In this document: positions 1 to 8,282 of the stretch, piece after piece
How the letters are laid out: the number at the start of each line of letters is the position of its first letter
Numbering within the stretch: position 1 is the stretch's first letter
DNA from: Tatumella citrea
Lineage (GTDB): Bacteria; Pseudomonadota; Gammaproteobacteria; Enterobacterales; Enterobacteriaceae
DNA length: 64,000 nt
Assembly: GCF_002163585.1 (NCBI RefSeq)
Contig: NZ_CP015579.1
Location: 3,100,001 to 3,164,000, forward strand
Reading direction: 5' to 3'
Program-made: the position numbers and the translations under genes
The notes under the pieces: model-generated
Databases searched by the model: none
Told to the model about the DNA's origin: nothing
Seen by the model: the letters and a program-made list of their open reading frames with translations, nothing else

Positions 1-566
1 CTTCCCCCCGCAGCATGATGTCTACCCCCATGGAGCCGGCATTAAGATCCACGGTATTACGTTTTCTGCAAATTATGTCGTCCCCTGCCGATGCCGTTAT
101 GCTGGGCCCCGCAATGGTCAGGGAAATTTACTACCGGGTACTGACCGGTCCTCAGGGTGCCATTATGCGCAGTACTCTGACCATGCAGGGGCAGTTTGGT
201 AAAGTTGCCAGGGCCTTGCGGAAAATGCACACAGAATATGACACCAGCCTGGACGTCAATCGCTTAGCTAAAGAAGCCGGGATGAGCATTCCTGCTTTCC
301 ACTCGCATTTCAAAACAGTAACCAACACTTCGCCGATACAATATCTGAAATCTACCAGGCTTCATCAGGCCAGATTACTGATGCTGCGAAACCACCTGAC
401 GGCATCTGCAGCCTGTGCCAGCGTTGGCTATGAAAGCGTGTCACAATTTAGCCGGGAATTTAAACGTATGTTTGGACTCAGTCCGGTAAAAGAGGTTGAA
501 CGGATGAAAAAGACCTTTTCAATGCCTGCACCACTTACTGCTTCAGAGTATATTTCATCGCATTAG
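1..566 (+). CDS. AraC-family transcriptional regulator, 5' end cut by window
   Basis: The frame is open to the first base of the window, so the start lies outside; the ATG at 15 is only the first visible Met. The visible part holds the end of an AraC_N-type ligand domain (motif REIYYRVLTGPQG, about residues 36-48 from that Met), followed by two helix-turn-helix motifs of the AraC/XylS DNA-binding domain (about residues 75-165: SLDVNRLAKEAGMS, then ASAACASVGYESVSQFSREFKR). AraC_N proteins such as YqhC usually regulate a neighbouring oxidoreductase or catabolic gene; the target is probably to the left of the window. Family is clear, ligand and target unknown. Confidence 0.85.
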   Translation, partial: SPRSMMSTPMEPALRSTVLRFLQIMSSPADAVMLGPAMVREIYYRVLTGPQGAIMRSTLTMQGQFGKVARALRKMHTEYDTSLDVNRLAKEAGMSIPAFHSHFKTVTNTSPIQYLKSTRLHQARLLMLRNHLTASAACASVGYESVSQFSREFKRMFGLSPVKEVERMKKTFSMPAPLTASEYISSH

Positions 567-774
567 CTTTATTAAAAGCAAGGAATGGCCACACTGGTGT
601 AACCATCCCCACTCTACTGACACTATTAAGCGCGGTACTTTTACTTGTGAAGAAAATAATCCGATATCCTCTGGCGAGAATTTTTCTGGATATTCACGGA
701 AATATATCAATACTTCACTCCAGTAAATTAAATAGAAAATACTTTTCGGCATTAGAAATAATATTTAACAGGAC

Positions 775-805
775 ACCGGAAGAATATATTCCGGTACCTT
801 TTTTT
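775..805 (+). terminator. Rho-independent terminator after the AraC gene
   Basis: A 7-bp perfect stem (ACCGGAA, 775-781, with TTCCGGT, 789-795) and a 7-base loop are followed by ACC and seven T residues. It lies about 210 bases after the regulator stop codon; the stretch 567-774 holds no convincing gene (two short overlapping open frames lack ribosome sites and homology). Confidence 0.6.
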
Positions 806-832
806 AGATACGAACACGCTTGGAACGGGGAG

Positions 833-1963
833 TTACTTGCTAAAATCCTCTGTAACAATCCAACAGGCATCCTGTGGCGAATTATCCTTACTGGCCATAA
901 TTCTTTGATTAAAGGTTAGCTTTCCTGTCTGGTTAGTTATCCGATAAACGGAAACAAAATTACTTTTTTCACCTGAGGCAATTAGCCAGTGACCATCCGG
1001 AGAAACTGCGATTCCTCTTGGCTGTGTTTCTGTTTTCCATATACCAATCAAAGAAAGTTTACCGGTTGACTTATTAACTTTGTATCCGGAGAGCGTACTG
1101 GTTGTTCTCTCGGAAACATAAATATAATCACCATTAGGTGTAATTTTAATATCTGAAGCCCAGATCCTTGGCGTCGGATCACTATAATCGTCAGGCCGTT
1201 CTTTTCCATGTTCTAATTTGTATTTTTCTGCCACCGCAGAAGCTACATCGGCTACCCGTTTCAAAGAACCATCAGGTGCTCTGGAAAACTGACTGATAAT
1301 GCCCCCCATTTCTCCGATGTTATACACAAAGCGGTTATCCGGAGAAATCACAGAATGACGCGGACCATCACCTTCAACCGTCCCGACAGCTCCGGAGCCA
1401 ATGGGTGAAAGGCTACCATCCTTTGCCAGTGATAGCTGAAGAACTTTATCAACCCCGAGATTACCAACATACAATGATTTATTTGTTTTATCGACAATCA
1501 CCGAATGGGCATGTGGACCTGTAGGGAATACCGATATGGCTTTAGTTAACTGGCCGTTCTCAAGACGATAACTGACCACTACATTCTGACCATAAGAGGC
1601 ACCAAACAAATATTTCCCGGAATGATCAGTCGCAATATAGGCATAAGAATAATCAATCGGATTGACTTTTTTATCAGTTAAATCTCCATTAGTTGGATCA
1701 ATTTTCCATGAAACAATACTGTAAGGCTTAGAACGTGTTGCTGCATAAAAATATTTATGGTCCGGGCTTATGGCTGTAGGCATAACCTTTCCACCAGCTG
1801 TTATTTCGTCCAAAAATACCATCTTTCCGGCTTTTTCATTCAGCTCATAGTGGGATATTTTTCCTGAGCCTGCATTCGATACATAGACAAAAGTTTTAGC
1901 ATCACTGGCAAAAGACGCTGATAATGCAATAGCGCACAGTGAACTTAAAAATATTTTACGCAT
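833..1963 (-). CDS. Exported lactonase-family seven-bladed beta-propeller protein
   Basis: A 376-residue protein with a clear Sec signal peptide (MRKIFLSSLCAIALSASFASDA, cleaved near residues 20-23). The mature part carries repeated propeller blades with signatures such as FVYVSNAGSGKISHYEL, YIYVSERTTSTLSGYKV and GIAVSPDGHWLIASGEKS, typical of the lactonase family PF10282 that includes 6-phosphogluconolactonase Pgl (YbhE). Pgl is cytoplasmic, whereas this protein is predicted periplasmic, so it probably does not act on 6-phosphogluconolactone; a periplasmic sugar lactone or a binding role is possible. It stands alone, convergent with the AraC regulator. The family is well supported, the substrate is unknown. 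Confidence 0.8.
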   Translation of the reverse strand: MRKIFLSSLCAIALSASFASDAKTFVYVSNAGSGKISHYELNEKAGKMVFLDEITAGGKVMPTAISPDHKYFYAATRSKPYSIVSWKIDPTNGDLTDKKVNPIDYSYAYIATDHSGKYLFGASYGQNVVVSYRLENGQLTKAISVFPTGPHAHSVIVDKTNKSLYVGNLGVDKVLQLSLAKDGSLSPIGSGAVGTVEGDGPRHSVISPDNRFVYNIGEMGGIISQFSRAPDGSLKRVADVASAVAEKYKLEHGKERPDDYSDPTPRIWASDIKITPNGDYIYVSERTTSTLSGYKVNKSTGKLSLIGIWKTETQPRGIAVSPDGHWLIASGEKSNFVSVYRITNQTGKLTFNQRIMASKDNSPQDACWIVTEDFSK

Positions 1964-2616
1964 TATTATTCCACAAGGTTAACAAGGTGTTTCATTGTGG
2001 TTAAAAATATTATTCCCGACCATCAACTAAATCAACAAACAAAACAAACCATTAGCACTTAATGATACTAAAATTACTAATCGTAATTAAGTGTAATTTT
2101 TAATTTCAAAAAAACCAGGACTCAGTCCCACCGGGCGTCAGACAACTATTATCGCTGCCCCGAAATATAGAAAAAACGAGTCAGTGATAAGTAAAACCTG
2201 TGCACGTTTGCTGAACTCCTACCAGATTACAGACAGTAAATATATAGCCTCAGTGACCCGGTCATTAGCCATATCGTTGAATCAGGCTCACACTGAAAAA
2301 CGTCTAAGCGTGTTTGCTGAACTCCGAAGATGGCTGATATGAGACAGAAGAATTAGGTTAACCCAACATTTGACGTTTAGCAGCGTCAGCTTAAAGAGCC
2401 TGAACGAATGAAAGGGGTCTTGTCGATATCGGTACTGCAGACTCACTTTCAAATTACATATTTAAATGCAATAAATTACCATTTAATTTTCATCCCTTAC
2501 CTCATATCCTGTTCCAGTTTCCGTATTGCTGAATTTCATAAGTTCACCATGATCAGTAACGGCTCACTTTACTTTCGCTGCCTGCCTGTTGAGCAGTAAA
2601 CATTTAACCACTGAGG
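1964..2616. other. AT-rich intergenic region of about 650 bp
   Basis: Between the propeller gene start and the end of the ANTAR gene no convincing gene is seen. A 63-codon open frame at 2408-2599 has no recognisable product or ribosome site. The part next to 1963 is very AT-rich and should hold the promoter of the propeller gene. A short direct repeat lies at 2206 and 2312. Confidence 0.5.
2206..2325. repeat. Pair of 14-bp direct repeats
   Basis: GTTTGCTGAACTCC occurs at 2206-2219 and again at 2312-2325, 106 bases apart, in non-coding DNA. The flanks do not match, so this is not one longer duplication. It may be a remnant of a mobile or recombination event; no transposase trace is seen. Confidence 0.5.
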
Positions 2617-3225
2617 CTACCCAGCCTGTAAAGTCTTAAGTCGATGTATCCAAAGCAGTTTATCATTAAGGAATTCACAACTAAGATTTTCAATCGTCAT
2701 ATGTTGTGTCATAGCCGCCCTCCGCAATAAATTATAAGCATCATCTTCATTCAGCTGAAACTCATTCATAACTATCAACTGAGCAGAGAACAGAAACTTT
2801 CTTGCGCGTAACCGCTCTTCCTGTCGTCTAATCTGCTGTTCGAGTTGCTTAATCCGTTCTGCATGGTTCAGCGCTAATGTAAAAGCAGTCATAACCCCGT
2901 CATATCGAATGGGTTTACGAATATAACTATTAATATTTTGCTCAGCAATCCATTGTAAACGGGAAGGCGTTTCAATGGCTGTCAGAGCAATTTTAGGTAT
3001 ATCAGGCCAGGGCAGGCTAATCGTAGGATGAAATAACGTTGAGTTATCACCATCAAACAATAACAAATCCGGTTCAGCCAGACTGACTGCATCCGGGAAT
3101 TCAGAACTGAAACTACCTGAGATTCCAATGCGGGTGAACTGCTGAGAAAGATGTTGATTATCTCTTTCTGCGCAGCCAATTACGCAGACTTTCAGCCCAC
3201 GCATTTGAGGAAATTTTCGGCTCAT
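2617..3225 (-). CDS. AmiR-like ANTAR-domain RNA-binding antiterminator
   Basis: A 202-residue protein with an N-terminal receiver-like fold (about 8-120: VCVIGCAERDNQ, DLLLFDGDNS) that lacks the full acidic pocket and phospho-acceptor pattern of true response regulators, a coiled coil (about 118-138, HAERIKQLEQQIRRQEERL) and a C-terminal ANTAR domain (about 137-195: ARKFLFSAQLIVMNEFQLNE, AYNLLRRAAM). This is the layout of Pseudomonas AmiR, an RNA-binding antiterminator held inactive by AmiC. It is the last gene of the operon; its start overlaps the end of the AmiC-like gene by 4 bases (ATGA), so the two are translationally coupled. Expected role: to let transcription pass the terminator at 7634-7670. 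Confidence 0.85.
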   Translation of the reverse strand: MSRKFPQMRGLKVCVIGCAERDNQHLSQQFTRIGISGSFSSEFPDAVSLAEPDLLLFDGDNSTLFHPTISLPWPDIPKIALTAIETPSRLQWIAEQNINSYIRKPIRYDGVMTAFTLALNHAERIKQLEQQIRRQEERLRARKFLFSAQLIVMNEFQLNEDDAYNLLRRAAMTQHMTIENLSCEFLNDKLLWIHRLKTLQAG

Positions 3226-4382
3226 GCACAGTCTCCGCCATTACTGAAGCTGCTGAGATCTGTCCATGCCAGCCAGGGATCAGGTTTAACTGGTGCCGCA
3301 GCCTGCCAAAAACTCTCCAGTTTTCCCTGATGGCATTGCGCCAAATGGGGCGTTAACCAGCAATGATTATTATCAGTATCAAGCCGTATTTGCCCGGCAG
3401 GCGAATTAAGTTCATCCCGCAATACGGTATCCCTCACTCCCTCAACGTCAGCATTTCCGTGCCGGTCAATAGCTCTTGCCAGCAAATGTCCTGCCAACCA
3501 CGCAGTCTGGCTGTCAACCGAAGGTGAAACTTCGTCTCCAAAACGCTGCCGGTAGCGACTCAGAAAATTACGGTTAGCATCGGAGTCAATTGACTGGAAC
3601 CAACTTGCTGAAACAAGGTAGCCTTCGACTACCTCAGCCCCCAACAATTGCACCTCTGGCTCACATAATGTCAGACTGAGTTTTAGTATTTCATTTAGAG
3701 ATGGTTGAATCAGACAGGCTTTGTACCAGGCTCTGTAAAAACTATAAGCACTTTTGCCTACCATAGTATTAAGAATAACTTTAGGTCGGCGGCGAATAAT
3801 ATCAGATATCAGCTCATCAACATTTTCTTCTCCAAGCGGAAGCATTTTGCTTTGAAGGACACTACCACCCGTTGGGAGTAGCGCTTCACGAGCGATACGG
3901 TCCATCTCCCAGGACCATACATAATTAGAGCCGGCATGATATATTTCCGTTTTACTCTGTTGTACTAACCAACCGAGCATTGGCAACACGTGCTGATTCG
4001 GGGCCGCCCCCAAATAGATAACACTGTTACTACTTTCAAACCCTTCATAACGTGCAGGATGCCACAACAGAGCATCTGCCCCTTCAATTAAAGGCAAAAT
4101 GGTTTTACGTGCCGCAGAGGTATAACATCCGATGATATGGCGGACGCCATGTCGGTATAACAGGTCATGACAGTACTCATAATAATGATCGAGTGAACCT
4201 CTGGGATCACGTATGACTGGCGCCAGAGTGAACATATGTGAAGGATCTGCATTTATTTCTTCGATGGCCAGCAGTATGCCGTTGAGCATTTCACGGCCTA
4301 TCACGGCATAATCCCCGGAAACGGAATACAATATTCCTACTGGAATGACAATTTTTGCTGACTGTTGTGGCGTTAAGGACAT
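3222..4382 (-). CDS. AmiC-like ligand sensor, negative partner of the ANTAR protein
   Basis: A 386-residue periplasmic-binding-protein type I fold without a signal peptide, hence cytoplasmic like AmiC. Characteristic pieces include PVGILYSVSGDYAVIGREML near the N-terminus, HIIGCYTSAARKTILP, ADALLWHPARYEGFE, GAAPNQHVLPML and the C-terminal DNNHCWLTPHLAQC, which line up with the amide sensor AmiC of Pseudomonas and the urea/short amide-binding family. AmiC binds small amides and then releases AmiR. A GGAG ribosome site sits a few bases before the ATG at 4382. Ligand inferred to be the substrate or product of the nitrilase upstream. Confidence 0.85.
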   Translation of the reverse strand: MSLTPQQSAKIVIPVGILYSVSGDYAVIGREMLNGILLAIEEINADPSHMFTLAPVIRDPRGSLDHYYEYCHDLLYRHGVRHIIGCYTSAARKTILPLIEGADALLWHPARYEGFESSNSVIYLGAAPNQHVLPMLGWLVQQSKTEIYHAGSNYVWSWEMDRIAREALLPTGGSVLQSKMLPLGEENVDELISDIIRRRPKVILNTMVGKSAYSFYRAWYKACLIQPSLNEILKLSLTLCEPEVQLLGAEVVEGYLVSASWFQSIDSDANRNFLSRYRQRFGDEVSPSVDSQTAWLAGHLLARAIDRHGNADVEGVRDTVLRDELNSPAGQIRLDTDNNHCWLTPHLAQCHQGKLESFWQAAAPVKPDPWLAWTDLSSFSNGGDCA

Positions 4383-4396
4383 AATAACTCCGAATC

Positions 4397-4416
4397 ACGC
4401 GGCCTTTCGGCCGCGT
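4397..4416 (-). other. Hairpin between nitrilase and AmiC-like genes
   Basis: A perfect 8-bp stem (ACGCGGCC with GGCCGCGT) around a 4-base loop lies in the 40-base gap. No T-run follows on the minus strand, so it is more likely an mRNA stability or processing element that separates enzyme from regulator dosage than a terminator. Confidence 0.5.
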
Positions 4417-4422
4417 CTTTAA

Positions 4423-6129
4423 TCAACCTGGCTGACGGATTATCAGAGGGGTGTAATAATGTGGCTGACGCATCAGAACCAAATCTTTACGTCTGACCAC
4501 ATGGTCAGGGTAGCGACTATCTGCACTGCCCGTTGAGATATCCAGAAAAACTTGCCCCTCGGAGTCAATGACCTTACGCTCCTGTCTTGGGAACACAAAA
4601 GTTTCCGGTCCATAGACTCCACTCATACCTATACTGAATTGCTTATTTTCAGACCAGTTTGAAAAAGCCAGCCAGACATTATTTTCACCTGCTCTGACCC
4701 GGGGGAGTAACCAGTGAAAAGGATCCGCACCCCGGGGAATCGGCCAGTTATGCTGAATAGCTGTACCATTATGTGGTAATGGAATCGGCATATTTAGCCT
4801 GGCCGGGCATGCAACAATGTCACAACCTTCCAGCGCAAGAATACGTGCCGACTCCGGCATGAGTAAATCTTCACCAATTAAAATACCTACCCGCCCACAG
4901 GGCAAATCACAGGTAACCCAATGTTGACCTGCGGTTGCCCATTTCTCATCCTCAGTAGCAAGGTGTATCTGGCGATAATGTGCATCTATACCTGCGCTAC
5001 TGACCAGTAATGCACTATTGTAATAATTGCTGCCATCATACTCAGCAAAACCTGCCAGCAATGCGATATCGAAATTTATTGCCAGACTGATAAGTGACTT
5101 AATTGCCGGATGATCTTTTGGTAGTGCATTGTGACTACCTTCGCCACCAGTGAGAGCCCGCTCTGGCAATACCAGTAGCTCAACACCATTAACTTTGGCC
5201 TGCTCAATCTGTTTACGTATCAGATGTAAATTCTCATCAATGCTATCTTGCGGATAAAACTGGGCGGCCGCTATTCGTGAATTTTTCCCTTCAGGAAGTG
5301 GTTCACAACCGTACAATCCAAAATACTCTTTTGGATTCCATAGATAAGTATTCGTCATTAAACGTTGGTATAATTCAGGGCGACGTTTTTTGAGCCATGG
5401 ATTAGTTTCAGGTAATACAAGTTCCGCTGTTAATATCTGATCACCACTGTCACAGCAAGCCAGTAATTCCCCCTGACTGTCAATTATGCAACTGCCACCA
5501 CTAAACTGAACGCCTCTCTCCCACCCCCAACGATTGCTTTCTATTAATGCGCAACCATTTTCCCAACCACGGGTTAACCAGTAAGGCGCAGGAGTCCGTT
5601 CAGCAAGCCAGTTACTGATATGGCAGATAACCTGAGCACCACCGACAGCAACAAGACGTGCTGTTTCAATAAAGTGAATGTCCATGCATATCAGCAGGGC
5701 AATTTTCCCAATTTTTGTTTCAAATACCTGATGCCCGGCATCACCGTTTGCAGCCCATTTGGGTTCCGATATGTATGGATGAGTTTTACGGTGAACACCC
5801 ACAACACCTTCGGGACCAACCAGTACAGCACTGTTATAAAACAGATCCGTCAATGGGTCACATTCCGGCATTCCATAAACCAGATAGCAGTTAAACTCAC
5901 GAGCTAATGCAGTAAATGCCCGGGTAGATGCTCCGTCTATTGTTTCAACATAAGGCCGGACCTCTTCCCGATTTTTCCAACAATACCCGGTGGTTGCCAT
6001 CTCTGGCATAACAATAAGTTGAGCTCCGCCTCTTGCCGCTTCTTCGGCTAACTCCAGTAAACGGGCAACATTTTTTTCTTTCTGAAATTGTGTAGGTTCA
6101 AACTGAAGAGTAGCAACCTTTATGCTCAT
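4423..6129 (-). CDS. Tandem carbon-nitrogen hydrolase (nitrilase superfamily), second domain degenerate
   Basis: A 568-residue fusion of two nitrilase-superfamily domains. Domain 1 (about 1-270) has the full Glu-Lys-Cys triad: E43 in MPEMATTGYC, K115 in HRKTHP and C148 in LLICMDIHF. Domain 2 (about 285-555) keeps the Glu (E323, LPERALTGGE) but has Gln387 where Lys is expected (YRQIHL) and Gly419 where the nucleophile Cys belongs (GILIGEDLLMPE), so it should be inactive. The enzyme is predicted to hydrolyse a nitrile or amide in the cytoplasm. Its start overlaps the permease stop by 4 bases, and the AmiC/AmiR pair follows, which points to a small amide or nitrile as inducer. The exact substrate cannot be read from the sequence. 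Confidence 0.85.
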   Translation of the reverse strand: MSIKVATLQFEPTQFQKEKNVARLLELAEEAARGGAQLIVMPEMATTGYCWKNREEVRPYVETIDGASTRAFTALAREFNCYLVYGMPECDPLTDLFYNSAVLVGPEGVVGVHRKTHPYISEPKWAANGDAGHQVFETKIGKIALLICMDIHFIETARLVAVGGAQVICHISNWLAERTPAPYWLTRGWENGCALIESNRWGWERGVQFSGGSCIIDSQGELLACCDSGDQILTAELVLPETNPWLKKRRPELYQRLMTNTYLWNPKEYFGLYGCEPLPEGKNSRIAAAQFYPQDSIDENLHLIRKQIEQAKVNGVELLVLPERALTGGEGSHNALPKDHPAIKSLISLAINFDIALLAGFAEYDGSNYYNSALLVSSAGIDAHYRQIHLATEDEKWATAGQHWVTCDLPCGRVGILIGEDLLMPESARILALEGCDIVACPARLNMPIPLPHNGTAIQHNWPIPRGADPFHWLLPRVRAGENNVWLAFSNWSENKQFSIGMSGVYGPETFVFPRQERKVIDSEGQVFLDISTGSADSRYPDHVVRRKDLVLMRQPHYYTPLIIRQPG

Positions 6130-7622
6130 TTTTCAGTCTCCTTTTCGAGTAGAGGCATCAGTGCTGGTTTAGGACTATGGCAGGAAGCTGAAGGCACCCA
6201 ACTGGTAGGCATATCTGCAGGAAAAGTTCTGAAATAATAACGGCCGCGAGTCAGAACGCTGATGGCAACATGTAATACTGGTCCGATAAACATCGCAATG
6301 AATGATGCATAGACCATTGGGTAAGCCCCCAACACTCCTGCAGCTCCAACGGCAACAGCGGCGCAAAGTGCTATGACACCCGATGGATTCCACATTCTCA
6401 GATATTCTTTTCTGAACTCAACAAAATCTGAAGGAGCAAGATTTAACATCTTACGACAGATGAAATAATCAGCGAGGATGATAAATACCCAGGTATTGGT
6501 CAGAATCCCGGTTATAGATAAAAACGTCCCGGTGTACTGCAGAATATTGAAGATATAAAACACTACCCCCATAAGCCAGACCAGTAACATCCACCATTGC
6601 CGCCCGGGACGGAAATTAAATGCCATATCCATAGTATTCGACAAGGCAATTGAACCTGAGTAAAGATTGAGAACGTTAATACGGACTTGTGTAATCACCG
6701 CAAAAAAAACGCCGACAACTCCGATTATTAGCGGAAAAACAAAACCAGGATCCATTGCCTGCGACCAGACGTCTGTTCCCTCTATATGAGGTAACAATGT
6801 ATAGGCCATGAAAGCACCAAACAACATGACCACGACAATAGGTATCAGCATACCTAACATAATCGTTGCCGTACCTTTATGACTAATACCGGGGCGAGCA
6901 AAACGCCCATAATCGGTTGCCATTAACCCCTGAAATACAATCTGTCCATTAGCCATATTCATCACCAGCCATAGGGAATTGCTGTCAACATGACTTCCCG
7001 GCGTCCAGCCACTAAAGCCCACTGACGGATAGTGATGAGTAAGCTGCCAGATACAAAATCCGAACAATAAGATAAAAATAGGGACTCCCCAGGTTTGCAG
7101 AAACTGCATCGACGACATGCCCTTCCAGACAAACCAAATAGCAGCCAATCCCATTAATGCAAATATTGCAATCCCGGTAAAAGAATTGACAGGAACACCG
7201 GCATAATTAGCGATTGCGTGTGAAACGATGGTCCCTTCAAACAGAAAGTAGAAAATGAAATTTACTGCGTAAATCAGCGATGTAAATGCCGACCCCATAT
7301 AGCCAAAACCGAGCCCACGGGTCATCAGATTCAGCGAAAGCCCCTCCTTACTGGCCATTTTCATAATGCAGGAGCCGATGAGTGTTGCAAACACCACCAT
7401 GTATGCAATTGGTAACAGCAGCATTGGCCAACCTACCTGGTTGCTCATATCTGCGCCAAGACTGAACCAAAACATTGCTGTTGAATTACCAAGTAACACA
7501 AGAATGATTGCCGGAATTGGCCAACGATAATGTGAAGGAACACGACCAACCGCATAATCCTCTACAGCTTCGGCCTCAGTAATATCCTGTGGTCCCTGAA
7601 ACCATTGTTTGAACTTGCTCAT
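6126..7622 (-). CDS. NCS1-family (CodB-like) cytosine/purine-type permease
   Basis: About 498 residues with some twelve hydrophobic segments and NCS1 features such as the N-terminal YAVGRVPSHYRWP, SKEGLSLNLMTRGLGFGYMG and NTWVFIILADYFICRK. It should import a nitrogen-containing compound by proton or sodium symport. An open frame runs 51 codons further upstream, but the ATG at 7622 is preceded by a good GGAG site (7630-7633), and the upstream part runs through the terminator hairpin, so the start at 7622 is chosen. First gene of the operon with the nitrilase and AmiC/AmiR pair, so the likely cargo is the nitrilase substrate. CodB itself carries cytosine; the substrate here is unknown. Confidence 0.85.
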   Translation of the reverse strand: MSKFKQWFQGPQDITEAEAVEDYAVGRVPSHYRWPIPAIILVLLGNSTAMFWFSLGADMSNQVGWPMLLLPIAYMVVFATLIGSCIMKMASKEGLSLNLMTRGLGFGYMGSAFTSLIYAVNFIFYFLFEGTIVSHAIANYAGVPVNSFTGIAIFALMGLAAIWFVWKGMSSMQFLQTWGVPIFILLFGFCIWQLTHHYPSVGFSGWTPGSHVDSNSLWLVMNMANGQIVFQGLMATDYGRFARPGISHKGTATIMLGMLIPIVVVMLFGAFMAYTLLPHIEGTDVWSQAMDPGFVFPLIIGVVGVFFAVITQVRINVLNLYSGSIALSNTMDMAFNFRPGRQWWMLLVWLMGVVFYIFNILQYTGTFLSITGILTNTWVFIILADYFICRKMLNLAPSDFVEFRKEYLRMWNPSGVIALCAAVAVGAAGVLGAYPMVYASFIAMFIGPVLHVAISVLTRGRYYFRTFPADMPTSWVPSASCHSPKPALMPLLEKETEK

Positions 7623-7633
7623 AGATTTACTCC

Positions 7634-7670
7634 AAAAAAAAGCCCCGCCGACATCATTGCCGGCAGGGCT
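7634..7670 (-). terminator. Leader terminator/attenuator of the nitrilase operon
   Basis: On the minus strand a 13-bp stem (AGCCCTGCCGGCA with TGTCGGCGGGGCT, two G-U pairs) is followed at once by eight T residues, then GGAG and the permease ATG. The terminator thus sits between the promoter and the first gene. Leaving the A-T closing pair open gives a hexaloop AATGAT, with A at 1 and G at 4, as in loops bound by ANTAR proteins. The presence of an ANTAR gene in the same operon makes antitermination the likely control. Confidence 0.85.
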
Positions 7671-7738
7671 TCTTCGCCTGAAATCAATATATTTAGGTGG
7701 CCTGTGCCACAGACCGCTTACCAGACTTCGCTGCCTGT

Positions 7739-7854
7739 TCCTGAATTTCAGGACGCGGTTAACAAAAGGAAGCAATTAATATGCCATTTTCAAAAATGGC
7801 TTTCCCGTGCCTCTGTCAGCCTGGACTGCCTTTGAAAGAGCACCATTCTGGTGC
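7739..7854 (-). promoter_or_regulatory. Structured leader upstream of the attenuator
   Basis: Three short inverted repeats lie upstream of the terminator in the presumed leader RNA: GCACC/GGTGC around AGAAT (7840-7854), GCCATTTT/AAAATGGC (7783-7800) and TCCTGA/TCAGGA around AAT (about 7739-7753). They are candidate parts of the AmiR-type RNA target. A strict pair of hexaloops with A1 and G4 was not found by eye in this stretch, so the exact binding element remains open. No promoter could be assigned with confidence. Confidence 0.45.
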
Positions 7855-8101
7855 AGACTGCACTACCTGACACCGCTCATTTTAAAGAATGACTGTGTTG
7901 CAAACACCAACCTGTACATTTTTCCTGCCACACTTTCGGGTAATTTAATTCAGCCAGCCTATTGAATCGCGAAAGCGGTATGACGTAGCATAAAAACCGT
8001 CCGGTAAGTTTCTCCGGAGCTTTTTAGTGATTAAATATCCGGTCATTTGCTGTCTGCCCCACTTTCCTTTTGTACCTGCCGTTTCTTGTCCTGCACCAAC
8101 A

Positions 8102-8114
8102 TGAAAAATTTTCA
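8102..8114 (+). promoter_or_regulatory. Candidate MetR box upstream of mesX
   Basis: TGAAAAATTTTCA fits the LysR-type MetR consensus TGAA-N5-TTCA exactly. A near copy, TGAA-N5-ATCA, follows at 8123-8135 within a larger inverted repeat. MetR activates metE and other methionine genes with homocysteine as co-inducer, which suits a methionine synthase operon. The metR gene itself is not in the window. Confidence 0.55.
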
Positions 8115-8119
8115 TCTGC

Positions 8120-8144
8120 GAGTGAAATTAAATCACTTTCACTC
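8120..8144. promoter_or_regulatory. 8-bp inverted repeat, candidate operator
   Basis: GAGTGAAA (8120-8127) and TTTCACTC (8137-8144) form a perfect inverted repeat with a 9-base spacer, about 140 bases before mesX. A second repeat, ATTTCG-N5-CGAAAT, lies at 8207-8223. Either may bind a regulator of mesX or of the divergent nitrilase operon. Confidence 0.4.
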
Positions 8145-8282
8145 ACTCCGTGAGTCAGGCATAAAATACGTATGATTATTCACTTTCGATAATATGAAAA
8201 CTGTGTATTTCGATCACCGAAATTTCTGGATAATCAGCAACTAAACTCAGTTTTCATCTCAGGACCAGGATTCAGGCTCACA

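Noticed and set aside
647-919. 90-codon open frame on the plus strand after the AraC gene
   Set aside because: It overlaps the end of the propeller gene, holds the terminator at 775-805, and shows no ribosome site or family signature.
2408-2599. 63-codon open frame in the gap before the ANTAR gene
   Set aside because: Low-complexity hydrophobic product with no ribosome site and no recognisable motif; probably chance.
7622-7775. N-terminal extension of the permease by 51 codons
   Set aside because: It would translate through the attenuator hairpin and adds charged residues foreign to the family; the ATG at 7622 has a good GGAG site.
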